Shown here one piece after another: positions 42,662-53,028 of a DNA stretch of 64,000 nucleotides. Both the position numbers and the translations under genes were made by a program. Each line of letters opens with the position of its first letter. Position 1 is the first letter of the stretch. The notes below the pieces were generated by a model. That model was given only the letters and a program-made list of their open reading frames with translations, did not search any database and was not told the origin of the DNA. Source of the stretch: Microbacterium invictum (GTDB taxonomy: Bacteria > Actinomycetota > Actinomycetes > Actinomycetales > Microbacteriaceae); NCBI RefSeq assembly GCF_034421375.1, contig NZ_CP139779.1, positions 1,054,001 through 1,118,000 on the forward strand, written 5' to 3'.

Positions 42662-43093
42662 ATGGCACCGAAGAAGAAGGTGACCGGCCTGATCAAGCTC
42701 CAGATCAACGCCGGCGCCGCCAACCCTGCACCGCCGATCGGGCCCGCGCTCGGTCAGCACGGTGTGAACATCATGGAGTTCTGCAAGGCGTACAACGCCG
42801 CGACCGAGTCGCAGCGCGGCAACGTCATCCCCGTCGAGATCACCGTCTACGAGGACCGCAGCTTCACCTTCATCCTGAAGACCCCGCCGGCCGCTGAGCT
42901 GATCAAGAAGGCTGCGGGCGTGCAGAAGGGTTCGCAGACGCCGCACACGGCCAAGGTGGGCAAGCTCACCAAGGACCAGGTGCGTCAGATCGCCGAGACG
43001 AAGATGCCCGACCTGAACGCGAACGACATCGAGGCCGCCTCGCTGATCATCGCCGGCACCGCCCGTTCCATGGGCATCACGGTCGAGGACTGA
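42662..43093 (+). CDS. rplK: 50S ribosomal protein L11
   Basis: 143 residues, full length. [20 protein letters not shown] and [19 protein letters not shown] are the N-terminal signature, and the C-terminal rRNA-binding domain follows. It is needed for the stringent response and factor binding at the GTPase centre. ATG at 42662 is preceded by GAAAGGAAAAC. Confidence 0.98.
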   Translation: MAPKKKVTGLIKLQINAGAANPAPPIGPALGQHGVNIMEFCKAYNAATESQRGNVIPVEITVYEDRSFTFILKTPPAAELIKKAAGVQKGSQTPHTAKVGKLTKDQVRQIAETKMPDLNANDIEAASLIIAGTARSMGITVED

Positions 43094-43107
43094 GGGGGAG
43101 GAAAACC

Positions 43108-43800
43108 ATGGCAACCAAGTCCAAGGCCTACCAGGCCGCGGCCGCGAAGATCGCGGCCGACACGTTCTACTCGCCCACTGAGGCCGTCGCCCTCGCGAAG
43201 GAGACGGGCTCTGCGAAGTTCGACTCGACCGTCGAGGTCGCGCTGAAGCTCTCGGTCGACCCGCGCAAGGCGGACCAGATGGTGCGCGGCACCGTCATCC
43301 TGCCGCACGGCACCGGTAAGACCGCCCGCGTCATCGTCTTCGCCACCGGCCCGGCGGCCGAGGCCGCCATCGCGGCCGGTGCGGACGAGGTCGGCGGCGC
43401 CGAGCTCATCGAGAAGGTCGCGGGTGGCTACACCGCCTTCGACGCCGCCGTCGCCACGCCCGAGCTCATGGGCCAGGTCGGTCGCCTGGGTAAGGTGCTG
43501 GGCCCCCGCGGCCTCATGCCGAACCCCAAGACCGGCACGGTGACCCCGAACCCCGCCAAGGCGGTCGAGGACATCAAGGGTGGAAAGATCGAGTTCCGCG
43601 TCGACAAGCACGCCAACGTGCACTTCGTGGTCGGCAAGGCCTCGTTCAGCGCCGAGCAGCTGGACGAGAACCTCAAGGTCGCCCTCGAGGAGATCATCCG
43701 TCTGAAGCCCTCGAGCTCGAAGGGCCGCTACATCCAGAAGGGCGCCGTGTCGACCACGTTCGGCCCGGGCATCCCCCTGGACGTCAACTCGCTGGCCTGA
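43108..43800 (+). CDS. rplA: 50S ribosomal protein L1
   Basis: 230 residues, full length. The signature [20 protein letters not shown] is near residue 130. L1 forms the mobile L1 stalk at the E site and often represses its own operon by binding the leader. It starts 14 nt after rplK with GGGGGAGG before the ATG. The terminator at 43813-43846 ends the unit. Confidence 0.98.
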   Translation: MATKSKAYQAAAAKIAADTFYSPTEAVALAKETGSAKFDSTVEVALKLSVDPRKADQMVRGTVILPHGTGKTARVIVFATGPAAEAAIAAGADEVGGAELIEKVAGGYTAFDAAVATPELMGQVGRLGKVLGPRGLMPNPKTGTVTPNPAKAVEDIKGGKIEFRVDKHANVHFVVGKASFSAEQLDENLKVALEEIIRLKPSSSKGRYIQKGAVSTTFGPGIPLDVNSLA

Positions 43801-43812
43801 GCGCCATCGCAC

Positions 43813-43846
43813 ACGGAGGGCTCCGCCGATCGGCGGGGCCTTCCGT
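43813..43846 (+). terminator. Terminator after rplA
   Basis: ACGGAGGGCTCCGCCG pairs with CGGCGGGGCCTTCCGT around a central AT, with a few mismatches, 12 nt after the rplA stop. A T-containing tail (TCGTT) follows. Confidence 0.7.
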
Positions 43847-43898
43847 CGTTCCCGGGTGGCGCGTTCCCGGGCGATGCCCCCGGGGCCGCGTCGGCTCA

Positions 43899-44576
43899 TC
43901 AGGGAAGAACGAGGCTCACGCCGAGGGCGACCATGACGACGGCGATCGCCGCATCGAGGATCCGCCACGATCGAGGGCTCGACAGCCACCGCCCGAGATA
44001 GCGCGCGCCGGTCGCGAGGCCGAAGAACCAGACCACGCTGGCCGTCACCGCCCCGGCGGCGAAGAACCAGCGCGCATCGCCGTGCGTGTTCGCGACCGAG
44101 CCGAGGAGGAACACCGTGTCGAGGTAGACGTGCGGGTTCAACCAGGTCAGGGCCAGGGCGGTGAGGATGACCGGGATGAGGCGTGTGCGCGTCGCCGTCG
44201 TCCCGGCGCCGGTGCCTCGGACGCCGGTGTCAGCGCCGCCCGGCGTGCCACCGCCGCCTGCCCTGTCGTCACGCACCGCGAGCGTCTCGCCGCTCGGGCG
44301 CCAGGCGCGACGGGCTGCGAGCACCCCGTAGCCGATGAGGAACGCCGCACCCGCCCAGCGGATCGCCACCACCAGCCACGGCACGGCCTGCAACACCAGG
44401 CCGATCCCCGACACGCCGACGAGGATGAGCACCGCGTCCGACAGGGCGCACAGCGCTGCGACGACGAGGACGTGCTCTCGGCGAAGGCCCTGCCGGAGGA
44501 CGAAGAGATTCTGGGCACCGATGGCGATGATGAGGGAGAAACCGAGGCCGAGACCGGCGAGGAGGGCGACGAACAC
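43899..44576 (-). CDS. lysE: LysE/ArgO family basic amino acid exporter
   Basis: 225 residues with six transmembrane helices. The N-terminus ([20 protein letters not shown]) and the second half motif [19 protein letters not shown] are diagnostic of LysE. It exports L-lysine or L-arginine when internal levels are high. A Gly/Thr-rich loop of about 30 residues (around 100-135) between the halves is longer than usual. GTG at 44576 is preceded by TAGCGT with a 6-nt gap. The regulator is divergent 71 bp away. Confidence 0.95.
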   Translation of the reverse strand: MFVALLAGLGLGFSLIIAIGAQNLFVLRQGLRREHVLVVAALCALSDAVLILVGVSGIGLVLQAVPWLVVAIRWAGAAFLIGYGVLAARRAWRPSGETLAVRDDRAGGGGTPGGADTGVRGTGAGTTATRTRLIPVILTALALTWLNPHVYLDTVFLLGSVANTHGDARWFFAAGAVTASVVWFFGLATGARYLGRWLSSPRSWRILDAAIAVVMVALGVSLVLP

Positions 44577-44647
44577 CCTTGCACGCTACGGGCGTCGCCG
44601 CGATAGCACCAGTTCAGATTCCTACAGAACCATTAGCATCACTTCAT

Positions 44648-45565
44648 ATGCGCATCCCCTTCGATCTCGCCGAAACGCTCGCCGCCGTGGTGGACGAAGG
44701 GACGCTGGACGCCGCGGCCCGTCGGCTCCGGGTCACGCCCAGCGCTGTCAGCCAGCGGATCAAGAGTCTCGAGTCACTCCTCGGCCAGGTCCTCCTCGTT
44801 CGCTCGCGGCCGGTGCGTGCGACCGCGGCCGGGACCGCGGTCGTCCGTCTCGCCCGCCAGCTGGCGCTCCTTGAGCACGACGCGGTCGCGGGCCTCGTGG
44901 GCGACCCTGAGGCCGGCACACGGGCGACGGTGCCGCTCGCAGTCAACGCCGATTCGCTGACCACCTGGTTCCTCGCGCCGCTCGCGAGGCTCGCCGCGCG
45001 GCATCCGGTCGTCTTCGACCTCCACCGCGATGATCAGGACTTCACCGCCGGTCTTCTGGAATCCGGCACGGTGATGGGGGCGGTCAGCTCTCGCGAAGAA
45101 CCGGTGGCCGGGTGCCGCGCCACGCCCCTCGGTCTCATGCGGTACGAGGCCGTGGCGACGCCGGCGTTCTTCGAGCGCTGGTTCGCGGGCGGAGTGACCC
45201 CGGACGCGCTGTCGGTCGCACCGGTGCTCGATTTCGACCGCCGGGATGATCTCCAGAGGCGGTGGTGCGAAGTGCGCGGGGTGATGGCGGCCGCGGGGCC
45301 GCCGCGTCACTACATCCCGTCCTCTCACGACTTCGCTGCGGCGACCCGCCTGGGTCTGGGATGGGCGCTGCTTCCCACCGCGCAGTCGGCGCCGGGAATC
45401 GCGGCCGGAGAACTCGTCCCGCTCGGGGGGCCGCCCCTGGACGTGCCGCTCACCTGGCAGCAGTGGAACCTCCGGTCGCCTCTCCTCGACGCCGTCGCCG
45501 ACGAGATCGTCGCCGAGGGACGGCGGGTCCTCGTCGCGTCCGGCGGCCCGGTCAGTCGTCGCTGA
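44648..45565 (+). CDS. lysG: LysR-type regulator LysG (ArgP)
   Basis: 305 residues. N-terminal LysR HTH (AAARRLRVTPSAVSQRIKSLE) and a substrate-binding domain that ends normally. Divergent from lysE, as in Corynebacterium, where LysG activates lysE with lysine, arginine or histidine as co-inducer. ATG at 44648 is preceded by TAGCAT 8 nt upstream. Its last 14 bases overlap the convergent MDR gene. Confidence 0.93.
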   Translation: MRIPFDLAETLAAVVDEGTLDAAARRLRVTPSAVSQRIKSLESLLGQVLLVRSRPVRATAAGTAVVRLARQLALLEHDAVAGLVGDPEAGTRATVPLAVNADSLTTWFLAPLARLAARHPVVFDLHRDDQDFTAGLLESGTVMGAVSSREEPVAGCRATPLGLMRYEAVATPAFFERWFAGGVTPDALSVAPVLDFDRRDDLQRRWCEVRGVMAAAGPPRHYIPSSHDFAAATRLGLGWALLPTAQSAPGIAAGELVPLGGPPLDVPLTWQQWNLRSPLLDAVADEIVAEGRRVLVASGGPVSRR

Positions 45566-46583
45566 CGCGCAGCACGATCTTCCCGCGGGTGTGGCCCTTC
45601 TCCAGTTCGGTGTGGGCAGCGGCGGCGTCGGCGAGGTCGAACACCCGATCGATGTAGACCTGCACCGCACCGGAGTCCAGAAGGCGGGCGATCGTTGCCA
45701 GGGCGCCGCCGTCGGGGATCACCTTGTACGAGGTCGCCCGCACACCCGCTTCGTCGGCGGCCTGGGCGTAGTCGGGCCACGAACCGGTGGGCACCAGGAC
45801 GTAGAGCCCGCCGGGTCGGAGCACCTGCAGCGATCGGCTCGCTGTGCGGTCGTGCGCGTTGCCGACGAGGTCGATGACGACGTCCATGCCGCCGACGACC
45901 TCCTCGAAGCGCGTCGAGGTGTAATCCACGACCACCGCGGCGCCGAGCTCGCGCAACCAGGCGGCGTTTCGCCCGGATGCGGTGACGGTGACGTGGGCGC
46001 CGAAGTACGCAGCGAACTGCACGGCGAGGTGTCCCACCCCACCGCTGCCGGCGTGGATGAGCATGCGCTGCCCCTCGTGGGCATGCGCCGTCTCCACGAC
46101 AAGACCCCAGGCCGTGAGCGCTGCCAGGGGAACGCCGGCCGCCTCGACGTGCGACAGCGAGGCCGGCTTGCGGGTCACCGACTGGGAAGGGACCACGACG
46201 TACTCCGCGTAGGTGCCGCCGGTTCGCGGAAACGGGGCCATGCCGAACACGTCCGTTCCCGGCGTCAGCGGATGCGCTTCGAAGGGGGAGGAGACGACCA
46301 CCCCGCTGAAGTCGAAGCCCGGGACGATGGGTGCGTCGCCGAGGGCGGCCGAGACACCCTTGCCTGCGCGTGTCTTCGCGTCGATCGGATTGACGCCTGC
46401 CGCGACCACGCGCACGAGCAGTTCGCTGAGCACCGGACGGGGGGTCGGGGCCTCGCCCCACTGCAGCACCTCGGGACCGCCGGCGCCGGTGAGCGTCACG
46501 GCGCGCATCGTCTCCGGCGGAGTGTCCGGCGGGGTCGCGGGAGCCTGCGGGGGAGAGGGGGATCGCAGCGGCCGGAATCGCAT
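45552..46583 (-). CDS. NADP-dependent quinone oxidoreductase-like (MDR) enzyme
   Basis: 343 residues. The MDR pattern is clear: N-terminal GroES-like domain (RVVAAGVNPIDAKTRAGKG), then a Rossmann domain with ILIHAGSGGVGHLAVQFAAYF, allowing one substitution by my reading (MLIHAGSGGVGHLAVQFAAY). There is no zinc-ligand pattern, so it belongs to the quinone oxidoreductase/zeta-crystallin branch. ATG at 46583 follows GAAAGGAGCG. A Pro-rich N-terminal tail of about 25 residues is unusual for the family. No operon partner is evident. Confidence 0.88.
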   Translation of the reverse strand: MRFRPLRSPSPPQAPATPPDTPPETMRAVTLTGAGGPEVLQWGEAPTPRPVLSELLVRVVAAGVNPIDAKTRAGKGVSAALGDAPIVPGFDFSGVVVSSPFEAHPLTPGTDVFGMAPFPRTGGTYAEYVVVPSQSVTRKPASLSHVEAAGVPLAALTAWGLVVETAHAHEGQRMLIHAGSGGVGHLAVQFAAYFGAHVTVTASGRNAAWLRELGAAVVVDYTSTRFEEVVGGMDVVIDLVGNAHDRTASRSLQVLRPGGLYVLVPTGSWPDYAQAADEAGVRATSYKVIPDGGALATIARLLDSGAVQVYIDRVFDLADAAAAHTELEKGHTRGKIVLRVSDD

Positions 46584-46712
46584 CGGTCGCTCCTTTCTCG
46601 CGCCACCCCTCGTCGGGGACGGAGGCACATGGGTCGGTGAGACTCAGTGAACCCGGCGATTGTCTCGCCCGTGTTACGCCGGTGCTAAAGAACGGCGTCA
46701 CCGGGTCTCGGC

Positions 46713-47918
46713 TCAGCGCACCTCGAACTGACGGACGAGGGAGGCGGGGGACAGGGCGTGCTCGACGGCCAGCATGCTCGCGCCGAGGACCGCCGCGCGC
46801 TCGGCGGTGACGGACTGCGCGATGGTCAGATGCTCGGTCGCCAGGGGCATTGACCGCGTGTAAACGACCTCGCGGACGCCGGCGAGCAGGTGTTCGCCGA
46901 CCCGCGCCATCGATCCGCCGATGGCGATGACGGAGGGATTGATCAGGCTCACGCACGTGGTGAGCACCTCGCCGATGTCGCGGCCCGCCTGACGGACGGT
47001 CTGCACCGCCTCGACGTTGCCCTTCTTCACCAGCGCCACGACGTCGCTGCCGTCGCGGGCGTCGATCCCCTGCGAGCGCAGGGTGCGGGCCATCGCCGGC
47101 CCCGAGGCCAGTGCCTCCAGGCAGCCCCGATTGCCGCAGTGGCAGGCGATGTCCGCGCCGCCCGGCACGCGGACATGGCCGATGTCGCCCGCGACGCCCT
47201 GTGCGCCGCGCTGGAGCGCACCGCCCGAGACGAGGCCGGCGCCGATGCCGGTGGCCACCTTGACGAAGATGAGGTGGTCGACGCTCGGCCACGCCGCCGA
47301 GCGCTCGCCGAGGGCCATGATGTTCACGTCGTTGTCGACCAGCACCGGCGTCTCGAGGTGCCGACCGATCCAGGCGGGGATGTCGAAGCCATCCCACCCG
47401 GGCATGATCGGCGGATTGGCGGGCCTGCCGCTGTCGTGCTCGACCGGGCCGGGAACGCCCATGCCGATCGCGGCGAGCTCGCCGCGATCGCGTCCCGCCT
47501 CCTGCAGGAGGAGCTCCGCGGCCTCGACGACCCAGGAGAGCACCGGTTCGGGCCCGAGCGAGATGGCGATCTCTTCGCTGCTTTCGGCGAGGGTGTTCCC
47601 GGTGAGATCCGTCAGCGCCACGCGGGCGTGCGAGGCCCCGAGGTCGGCGGCGAGGACGACACGTGCCTTCGGATTCAGAGCGAACTGCGAGGGCGGGCGG
47701 CCGCCCGTGGACAGGGCGTCTCCGACCGGGGTCACCAGGCCGAGGCGTACGAGCGCGTCTACCCGCGCCGCAACGGTCGATCGGGCCAGACCCGTCGTCT
47801 TCGCGAGGTCCGCGCGGGTGCGGGGGACGCCGTCGCGCAGGAGCTGGAACACCTCGCCGACACCGGTCGAGACGGAAGAGTCGCGGGTCTCTCTGGGCAC
47901 GTTCCCAGTGTCGCGCAT
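46713..47918 (-). CDS. ROK family transcriptional regulator (NagC/XylR type)
   Basis: 401 residues. The N-terminal winged helix (RTRADLAKTTGLARSTVAARVDAL) is followed by a ROK sugar-binding fold with an ATP-type loop DLGASHARVALTDLTG and the zinc motif GHVRVPGGADIACHCGNRGCLE, read in two parts. Such regulators bind a sugar or sugar phosphate and repress the adjacent transporter. ATG at 47918 lies 17 nt downstream of the ABC permease stop, so it is co-transcribed with the transporter genes and likely controls the divergent promoter region at 50515-50695. Confidence 0.9.
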   Translation of the reverse strand: MRDTGNVPRETRDSSVSTGVGEVFQLLRDGVPRTRADLAKTTGLARSTVAARVDALVRLGLVTPVGDALSTGGRPPSQFALNPKARVVLAADLGASHARVALTDLTGNTLAESSEEIAISLGPEPVLSWVVEAAELLLQEAGRDRGELAAIGMGVPGPVEHDSGRPANPPIMPGWDGFDIPAWIGRHLETPVLVDNDVNIMALGERSAAWPSVDHLIFVKVATGIGAGLVSGGALQRGAQGVAGDIGHVRVPGGADIACHCGNRGCLEALASGPAMARTLRSQGIDARDGSDVVALVKKGNVEAVQTVRQAGRDIGEVLTTCVSLINPSVIAIGGSMARVGEHLLAGVREVVYTRSMPLATEHLTIAQSVTAERAAVLGASMLAVEHALSPASLVRQFEVR

Positions 47919-47935
47919 CCCGGCGCGCACGGCGG

Positions 47936-48997
47936 TCACGTCGCGCGGCCGGAGGGGCGGGCGAACCGCTGCTGGAGAAGGACGGCCACGACGATGATGA
48001 CGCCCTTGACCACCGCCTGGACGGAGGAGTTGAGGTTGTTCTGGACGAACACGTTGGTGAGCGTGGCGAAGATGAGTACACCGAAGACGGTGCCGGTGAT
48101 GGTTCCTCGACCACCGATGAGGAGCGTCCCGCCCACGACCACTGCGGCGATTGCGTCCAGCTCGAGCAGTGTGCCGTGCGTGGACGTTCCCGCTGTCGTT
48201 CGGCCGAGGTACATCAGGGCTCCGATGCCGGCGGTGAAGCCCGAGATGACGTACAGCCACACCGTGTGGCGGCGGACATTGATACCTGCGAGGCGGGCAG
48301 CCTCCCGGTTGCCGCCGATGGCGATCGTCCGCCTTCCGAAGGTGGTGCGGTTCAGAAGCACCCAACCCAGTCCGGCCACGACGGCGAAGATCCAGATGAG
48401 CATGTCGACGCCGAGGATGTCGGTGTTCATGAAGGTGACGAAACCGCGCTCCTCGACGACGAGCGTGCGACGCTCGGCGAGGATCTCGGCGAGGCCGCGC
48501 GCGGCGACGAGCATCGCGAGCGTCGCCATGAACGCCGCGACCTTGCCGTAGGCGATGACGATCCCGTTTATCAGTCCCGCACCCGCTCCTACCGCGAGCG
48601 CCATGATGATCATGACGACCCAGTGCAGTTGGTCTGCGAGGTCCTGGATCGCCGCGAGCGTCGCAACGACCGACGCGAGCCCCACAACCGACCCGACGGA
48701 CAGGTCGATTCCGCCCGAGATGATGACGAAGGTCATGCCGATACTGACCACCCCGATGATCGAGGCCTGGCGGAGGATCGTCAGCATGTTGTCGAGACTG
48801 GTGAAGGTGTCGGGGGCTGTGACGGCCCCGACGACGACCAGGAGGAGGAGCGCCAGGACGAGCCCGAGGTTGCGTCCGACCGAACCCGACAGGAGTCGTC
48901 GCCATGCGGGCGGCGGAGTCTCGGTCGCACCGGTCGCCGGTGCCGGGGACGGACCGCCGGCGCCCGGCCGGTCGGTCACGGTTCGCTGCTCGCTCAC
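47936..48997 (-). CDS. Ribose-type sugar ABC transporter permease
   Basis: 353 residues with about eight to ten transmembrane helices. GMTFVIISGGIDLSVGSVVG and AVVVGGTLLIGGRGTITGTV are the RbsC/BPD_transp_2 signatures. It forms the channel with the ATPase upstream. GTG at 48997 overlaps the ATPase stop by GTGA. Confidence 0.92.
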   Translation of the reverse strand: MSEQRTVTDRPGAGGPSPAPATGATETPPPAWRRLLSGSVGRNLGLVLALLLLVVVGAVTAPDTFTSLDNMLTILRQASIIGVVSIGMTFVIISGGIDLSVGSVVGLASVVATLAAIQDLADQLHWVVMIIMALAVGAGAGLINGIVIAYGKVAAFMATLAMLVAARGLAEILAERRTLVVEERGFVTFMNTDILGVDMLIWIFAVVAGLGWVLLNRTTFGRRTIAIGGNREAARLAGINVRRHTVWLYVISGFTAGIGALMYLGRTTAGTSTHGTLLELDAIAAVVVGGTLLIGGRGTITGTVFGVLIFATLTNVFVQNNLNSSVQAVVKGVIIVVAVLLQQRFARPSGRAT

Positions 48998-50514
48998 GCG
49001 GCTTGTCCTTTCATGACGAGATCGAGCACGCCGTGCTCGTCGATCTCGGAGGCGGGAAGGGTGGTCAGGACGCGCCCGTCGGCCACGACCAGCACGGTGT
49101 CGGCGAGCCCCAGGACCTCTTCGATCTCGCTGGAGACGATGACGATCGCGTTGCCGGCCGCGGCGAGCCGCCGGATGAGTCCGTAGATCTCCGATCGCGC
49201 CCCGACGTCGACACCGCGGGTCGGCTCGTCCAGGAGCAGCACCCGCGTTCCGTGCACCAGCCACCGGGCGAGGAGGATCTTCTGCTGGTTGCCGCCGGAG
49301 AGGGTTGCGGCCGGACGATCCGGATCAGCCGGTCGCAGTTCGAGCGCGGCGATCTGCTCCTTTGCGACGGACTTCTCCCGACGGAAGTCGAGGAACCCGG
49401 CGCGCGCGAAGCGACGCATGCTCGAGAGCGTCACGTTCATCGCGATCGACTCATCCAGCACGAGCCCCTGGCTCTTCCGCTCCTCGGGGGAGAGGCCCAC
49501 CCCGGCGGACACCGCGGCTGTGACCGACCCTCGACGAAGCGTCGTCTCGCCGACGCGCACCGTTCCCGCGGCGGGGCGGCGTGCGCCGTATATCGTCTCA
49601 AGGATCTCCGAACGGCCCGAGCCGACCAGCCCGGCGAGCCCGACGATCTCGCCGGCGCGGACATCGAAGGAGACGTCCTCGAACACACCGGCGAGCGCGA
49701 GGTCGCGCACCTGCAGCATGACGGGTGCATCGGAGGCGATCGGTGCCGCCGGCGGGAAGACATTCTCGACATCGCGTCCGGTCATCAACCGGATCAGCTC
49801 CGCGGTGGGGGTCTCGGCAACGGAGAGCCCGGTGGCCATCGTGCGTCCGTCCTTGAGGACCGTCAGCCGATCGCCGATCTGCCGGATCTCCTCCAGCCGG
49901 TGGGTGATGTAGACCACGGCGATGCCGGCAGCGGTGAGCTCGCGGACGACACCGAAGAGGTTCCGCACCTCTTCGGTGTCGAGGACGGCCGAGGGCTCAT
50001 CCATGATGATGAGCTTGATGTCGTGCGACAGCGCGCGGGCCATCGAGACGATCTGCTTGTTGGCGGCGCTCAATTCGCCGACCTCGGTATGCGGTGACAG
50101 CCGGGAGTGGCCGAGGCGGGCGAGCAGCTCGCGCGTCTTCTCGGCGGCCGTCGACCGCCGGGTGAAACCGCCGCGCGCGATCTCGTGCCCCAGGAAGATG
50201 TTCTCGGCGATCGTCAGGCCGTCCACCACGTCGAGTTCCTGGTACATCGTGGCGATGCCCAGTTCGATCGCTGCCTCGGGCGTGGAGATCTCGACCTCTT
50301 CGCCGCGCCAGACGATCGTGCCGTCATCAGGGCGGTGCACACCGGCGAGGGTCTTGATGAGGGTGGATTTCCCCGCGCCGTTCTGCCCGAGGATGCAGTG
50401 CACCTCGCCGGCCGTGACCTGGAGGTCTACGCCGCGAAGGGCCCGAACCCCGGAAAAGCTCTTGGTCACCCCACGTACGTCGAGTAACGCCGAGCCATGG
50501 TCGTCTTTGATCAC
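48994..50514 (-). CDS. Ribose-type sugar ABC transporter ATPase (two domains)
   Basis: 506 residues with two ABC domains. The first has Walker A CILGQNGAGKSTLIKTLAG and LSAANKQIVSMARAL; the second has degenerate Walker A (GLAGLVGSGRSEIL) and LSGGNQQKILLARWL, the normal RbsA asymmetry. It energises sugar import with the permease below. GTG at 50514 is preceded by TAGGTT with a 6-nt gap and no ribosome site, so the message is probably leaderless. Confidence 0.95.
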   Translation of the reverse strand: MIKDDHGSALLDVRGVTKSFSGVRALRGVDLQVTAGEVHCILGQNGAGKSTLIKTLAGVHRPDDGTIVWRGEEVEISTPEAAIELGIATMYQELDVVDGLTIAENIFLGHEIARGGFTRRSTAAEKTRELLARLGHSRLSPHTEVGELSAANKQIVSMARALSHDIKLIIMDEPSAVLDTEEVRNLFGVVRELTAAGIAVVYITHRLEEIRQIGDRLTVLKDGRTMATGLSVAETPTAELIRLMTGRDVENVFPPAAPIASDAPVMLQVRDLALAGVFEDVSFDVRAGEIVGLAGLVGSGRSEILETIYGARRPAAGTVRVGETTLRRGSVTAAVSAGVGLSPEERKSQGLVLDESIAMNVTLSSMRRFARAGFLDFRREKSVAKEQIAALELRPADPDRPAATLSGGNQQKILLARWLVHGTRVLLLDEPTRGVDVGARSEIYGLIRRLAAAGNAIVIVSSEIEEVLGLADTVLVVADGRVLTTLPASEIDEHGVLDLVMKGQAA

Positions 50515-50581
50515 GGGGCGAACCTAACACGGCCAGAAAGTTAGCGATATCCCCACTTTTGCCGGACTCGCGAACAAAAGA

Positions 50582-50611
50582 TGGACAAACGTCGTCGCAC
50601 TGACGTACAGT
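50582..50611 (+). promoter_or_regulatory. Promoter of the sugar-binding protein gene
   Basis: TGGACA, 18-bp spacer, TACAGT, about 85 bp upstream of the ATG. Opposite it, TAGGTT (50521-50526) on the minus strand serves the ATPase gene. The intervening AT-richer bases are the likely ROK site. Confidence 0.55.
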
Positions 50612-50695
50612 CCCACCGTCAGCGCGGACTCCTCGGAATGCTCGGGGTGCGGGGATCCGCCGGCATCTCTGCATCACATTTCAAGGAGGAAAAGA

Positions 50696-51745
50696 ATGCG
50701 CACACTCGCGAGGGGGCGGGGGCGGTTCGTGATCGCCGGAACCGCGATCCTGGCGTCCATCGGACTGCTGGCCGGATGTACCGGCACGGGAGCCGAGGAA
50801 GAGGACGTCGTCGACCAGGGAACCAGCGTGGAGGAGAACGCCGAGAGCGGCGACACCGTCGTCATCGGATTCTCGGGACCGGCAGCCGACCACGGCTGGC
50901 TCGGTGCCATCAACTCCGGCGCTCAGGCGGCCGCCGAGAGCTTCGACGACGTCGAGCTCCGCGTGGCGGAGGGGACGAACGACGCCAACGCGCAGATCGC
51001 CGCCGTCGAAACGTTCATCAACGACGGCGTGGACGCCATCGTGCTGTTGCCGACCGACGGCGCGGCGCTCACCGAGGTCGCGATCGAGGCCATGCAGGCC
51101 GGCATCCCCGTCATCAACGTGGACCGGGAGTTCTCCAGCCCGTTCGCCGCGCGCACCACGATCCTCGGCGACAATTACGGCATGGGCGTCAGCGCGGGCA
51201 CCTACATCTGCGAGCAGGTCGGAGACAACCCCGACGCGGTCGTGGCCGAGATCGCGGGCATCGACTCGCTGCCGCTCACGCAGGACCGTTCGCAGGGCTT
51301 CGAAGACGCCCTTTCCGACTGCGGTCTGGAGGTCTCGGCGCGGGTCGCCGCGGACTTCACCGTCGCCGGCGGAGAGGCCGCAGCCTCGCAGCTCCTGGCT
51401 GCGAACCCGCAGATCGACGCCATCTGGAACCACGACGACGACCAGGGCATCGGCGTCCTCGCCGCCATCGAGTCGTCGGGCCGCGACGAGTTCATCATGA
51501 TGGGCGGCGCCGGCTCGCGGAACGCCATGGAAGCCATCCAGGCGGATGACTCGGTCCTCAAGGCCACGGTGATCTACCCGTCCACCCAGGCGGCCGACGG
51601 CATCGCCCTGGCTCGCCTGATCGCTCAGCAGAAGACCGTGGGCGACCTCGTCACGCCGAGCGTGCCGAACCGCGTCGTCCTGGACGCACCGGTGGTCACG
51701 AAGGACAACGTCGAGGAGTTCATCGACCTGTCGTTCGAGTCCTGA
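50696..51745 (+). CDS. Sugar-binding lipoprotein of the ribose-type ABC system
   Basis: 349 residues. Signal peptide ends at lipobox LLAGC (cysteine about 24). The mature protein is a periplasmic-binding-protein type 4 fold (VVIGFSGPAADHGWLGAINS, VDAIVLLPTDGAALTEVAIE), the RbsB/XylF group. It is divergent from its ATPase and permease. The ligand is unknown; the following dehydrogenase and TIM-barrel genes suggest an inositol, keto-sugar or pentose. ATG at 50696 follows AAGGAGGAAAAG. Confidence 0.92.
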   Translation: MRTLARGRGRFVIAGTAILASIGLLAGCTGTGAEEEDVVDQGTSVEENAESGDTVVIGFSGPAADHGWLGAINSGAQAAAESFDDVELRVAEGTNDANAQIAAVETFINDGVDAIVLLPTDGAALTEVAIEAMQAGIPVINVDREFSSPFAARTTILGDNYGMGVSAGTYICEQVGDNPDAVVAEIAGIDSLPLTQDRSQGFEDALSDCGLEVSARVAADFTVAGGEAAASQLLAANPQIDAIWNHDDDQGIGVLAAIESSGRDEFIMMGGAGSRNAMEAIQADDSVLKATVIYPSTQAADGIALARLIAQQKTVGDLVTPSVPNRVVLDAPVVTKDNVEEFIDLSFES

Positions 51746-51757
51746 CCGAACCACCAC

Positions 51758-51785
51758 GGGGCGCCCGAGACCGCTCGGGCGCCCC
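51758..51785 (+). terminator. Attenuating hairpin after the binding-protein gene
   Basis: Perfect 12-bp stem GGGGCGCCCGAG/CTCGGGCGCCCC with a 4-nt loop, 12 nt after the stop. No T tract. Such stems after binding-protein genes usually lower expression of the next genes and protect the upstream mRNA. Confidence 0.7.
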
Positions 51786-51806
51786 ACTCAACGGAAGGAG
51801 AGCCGC

Positions 51807-52973
51807 GTGGGAGCACCGCTTCGCGTCGCCATGATCGGGCACGGCTTCATGGGAGCCGCGCATTCACAGGGATGGCGGGTGGCTCCGCGGTTCTTCGATC
51901 TCCCGCTCGATCCGGCGATGCAGGTCGTCGTCGGGCGCGACCCCGGGCGCACGGCTGAGGCGGCGGCGACGTGGGGATGGCTCGAAGCCGCGACCGACTG
52001 GCGCGAGGTGATCCGCCGCGACGACATCGACCTGATCGACATCGTCACCCCCGGCGACACCCACGCCGAGATCGCGATCGCCGCGCTCCGCGCCGGGAAG
52101 CACGTGCTCTGTGAGAAGCCGCTCGCCAACACGGTCGCCGAGGCCGAGGCCATGGCGGCCGCCGCGGAGGACGCGGCGCGCGCGGGGGTGCGGTCGATGG
52201 TCGGCTTCACCTACCGGCGGGTGCCGGCGACGACCTTCGCGCGCCGGCTCGTGGCCGAGGGGCGTATCGGTGAGGTCCGTCAGGTGCGCGCGGAATACCT
52301 GCAGGACTGGCTCGCCGACGAAAACGCGCCCCTCACCTGGCGCCTGAACAAAGACATCGCCGGCTCGGGGTCGCTCGGCGACATCGGGGCGCACGCGGTG
52401 GATCTCACCGAGTTCATCACCGGGCAGACCGTGGATCGCGTCTCGGGCATCCTCGAGACGCTCGTCGCCGAGCGGCCGGTCATGGCCGAGGGCGTCGGAC
52501 TGTCGGGGACCGCGGGCGCCGAGCGTGGCGCCGTCACCGTCGACGACCTGGCGCTGTTCACCGGCCGGCTCTCCGGCGGTGCGCTGGCGTCGTTCGAGGC
52601 CACGCGATTCCGCACCGGACGCAAGAACGCGCTGCGCATCGAGATCTCGGGGTCGCGCGGTGCGCTCGCCTTCGACCTCGAGCGCATGAACGAGCTGGAG
52701 TTCTACGACGCCACGCTCCCCGAATCCGAGCAGGGCTTCCGGCGGATCTTCGTCACCGAGCCCTCGCACCCCTACGCCGATCGCTGGTGGCCCACCGGGC
52801 ACATGCTCGGGTACGAGCACGGTTTCAGTCACCAGGTGGTCGACCTCGTCACCGCGATCGCCGAGCGCACCGACCCGGCACCGTCCTTCGCGGACGGACT
52901 CCACGTCCAGCGGGTGCTCGACGCCGTCGAGCGGTCGTCCGCAGCCGACGGCGCCTGGCAGACGACGCGCTGA
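51807..52973 (+). CDS. Gfo/Idh/MocA family oxidoreductase
   Basis: 388 residues. The Rossmann motif [16 protein letters not shown] starts near residue 8, [17 protein letters not shown] is the catalytic-Lys loop near residue 100, and the second domain has [18 protein letters not shown](P)-linked oxidation of an inositol, glucoside or similar is expected. GTG at 51807 follows AAGGAGAG. It is probably co-transcribed with the TIM-barrel gene 55 bp later. Confidence 0.93.
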   Translation: MGAPLRVAMIGHGFMGAAHSQGWRVAPRFFDLPLDPAMQVVVGRDPGRTAEAAATWGWLEAATDWREVIRRDDIDLIDIVTPGDTHAEIAIAALRAGKHVLCEKPLANTVAEAEAMAAAAEDAARAGVRSMVGFTYRRVPATTFARRLVAEGRIGEVRQVRAEYLQDWLADENAPLTWRLNKDIAGSGSLGDIGAHAVDLTEFITGQTVDRVSGILETLVAERPVMAEGVGLSGTAGAERGAVTVDDLALFTGRLSGGALASFEATRFRTGRKNALRIEISGSRGALAFDLERMNELEFYDATLPESEQGFRRIFVTEPSHPYADRWWPTGHMLGYEHGFSHQVVDLVTAIAERTDPAPSFADGLHVQRVLDAVERSSAADGAWQTTR

Positions 52974-53028
52974 ACATCCCCACCCCCGGGGGCGCGCGTC
53001 TCCCGGATCATCCAGAGAGGACGACAGC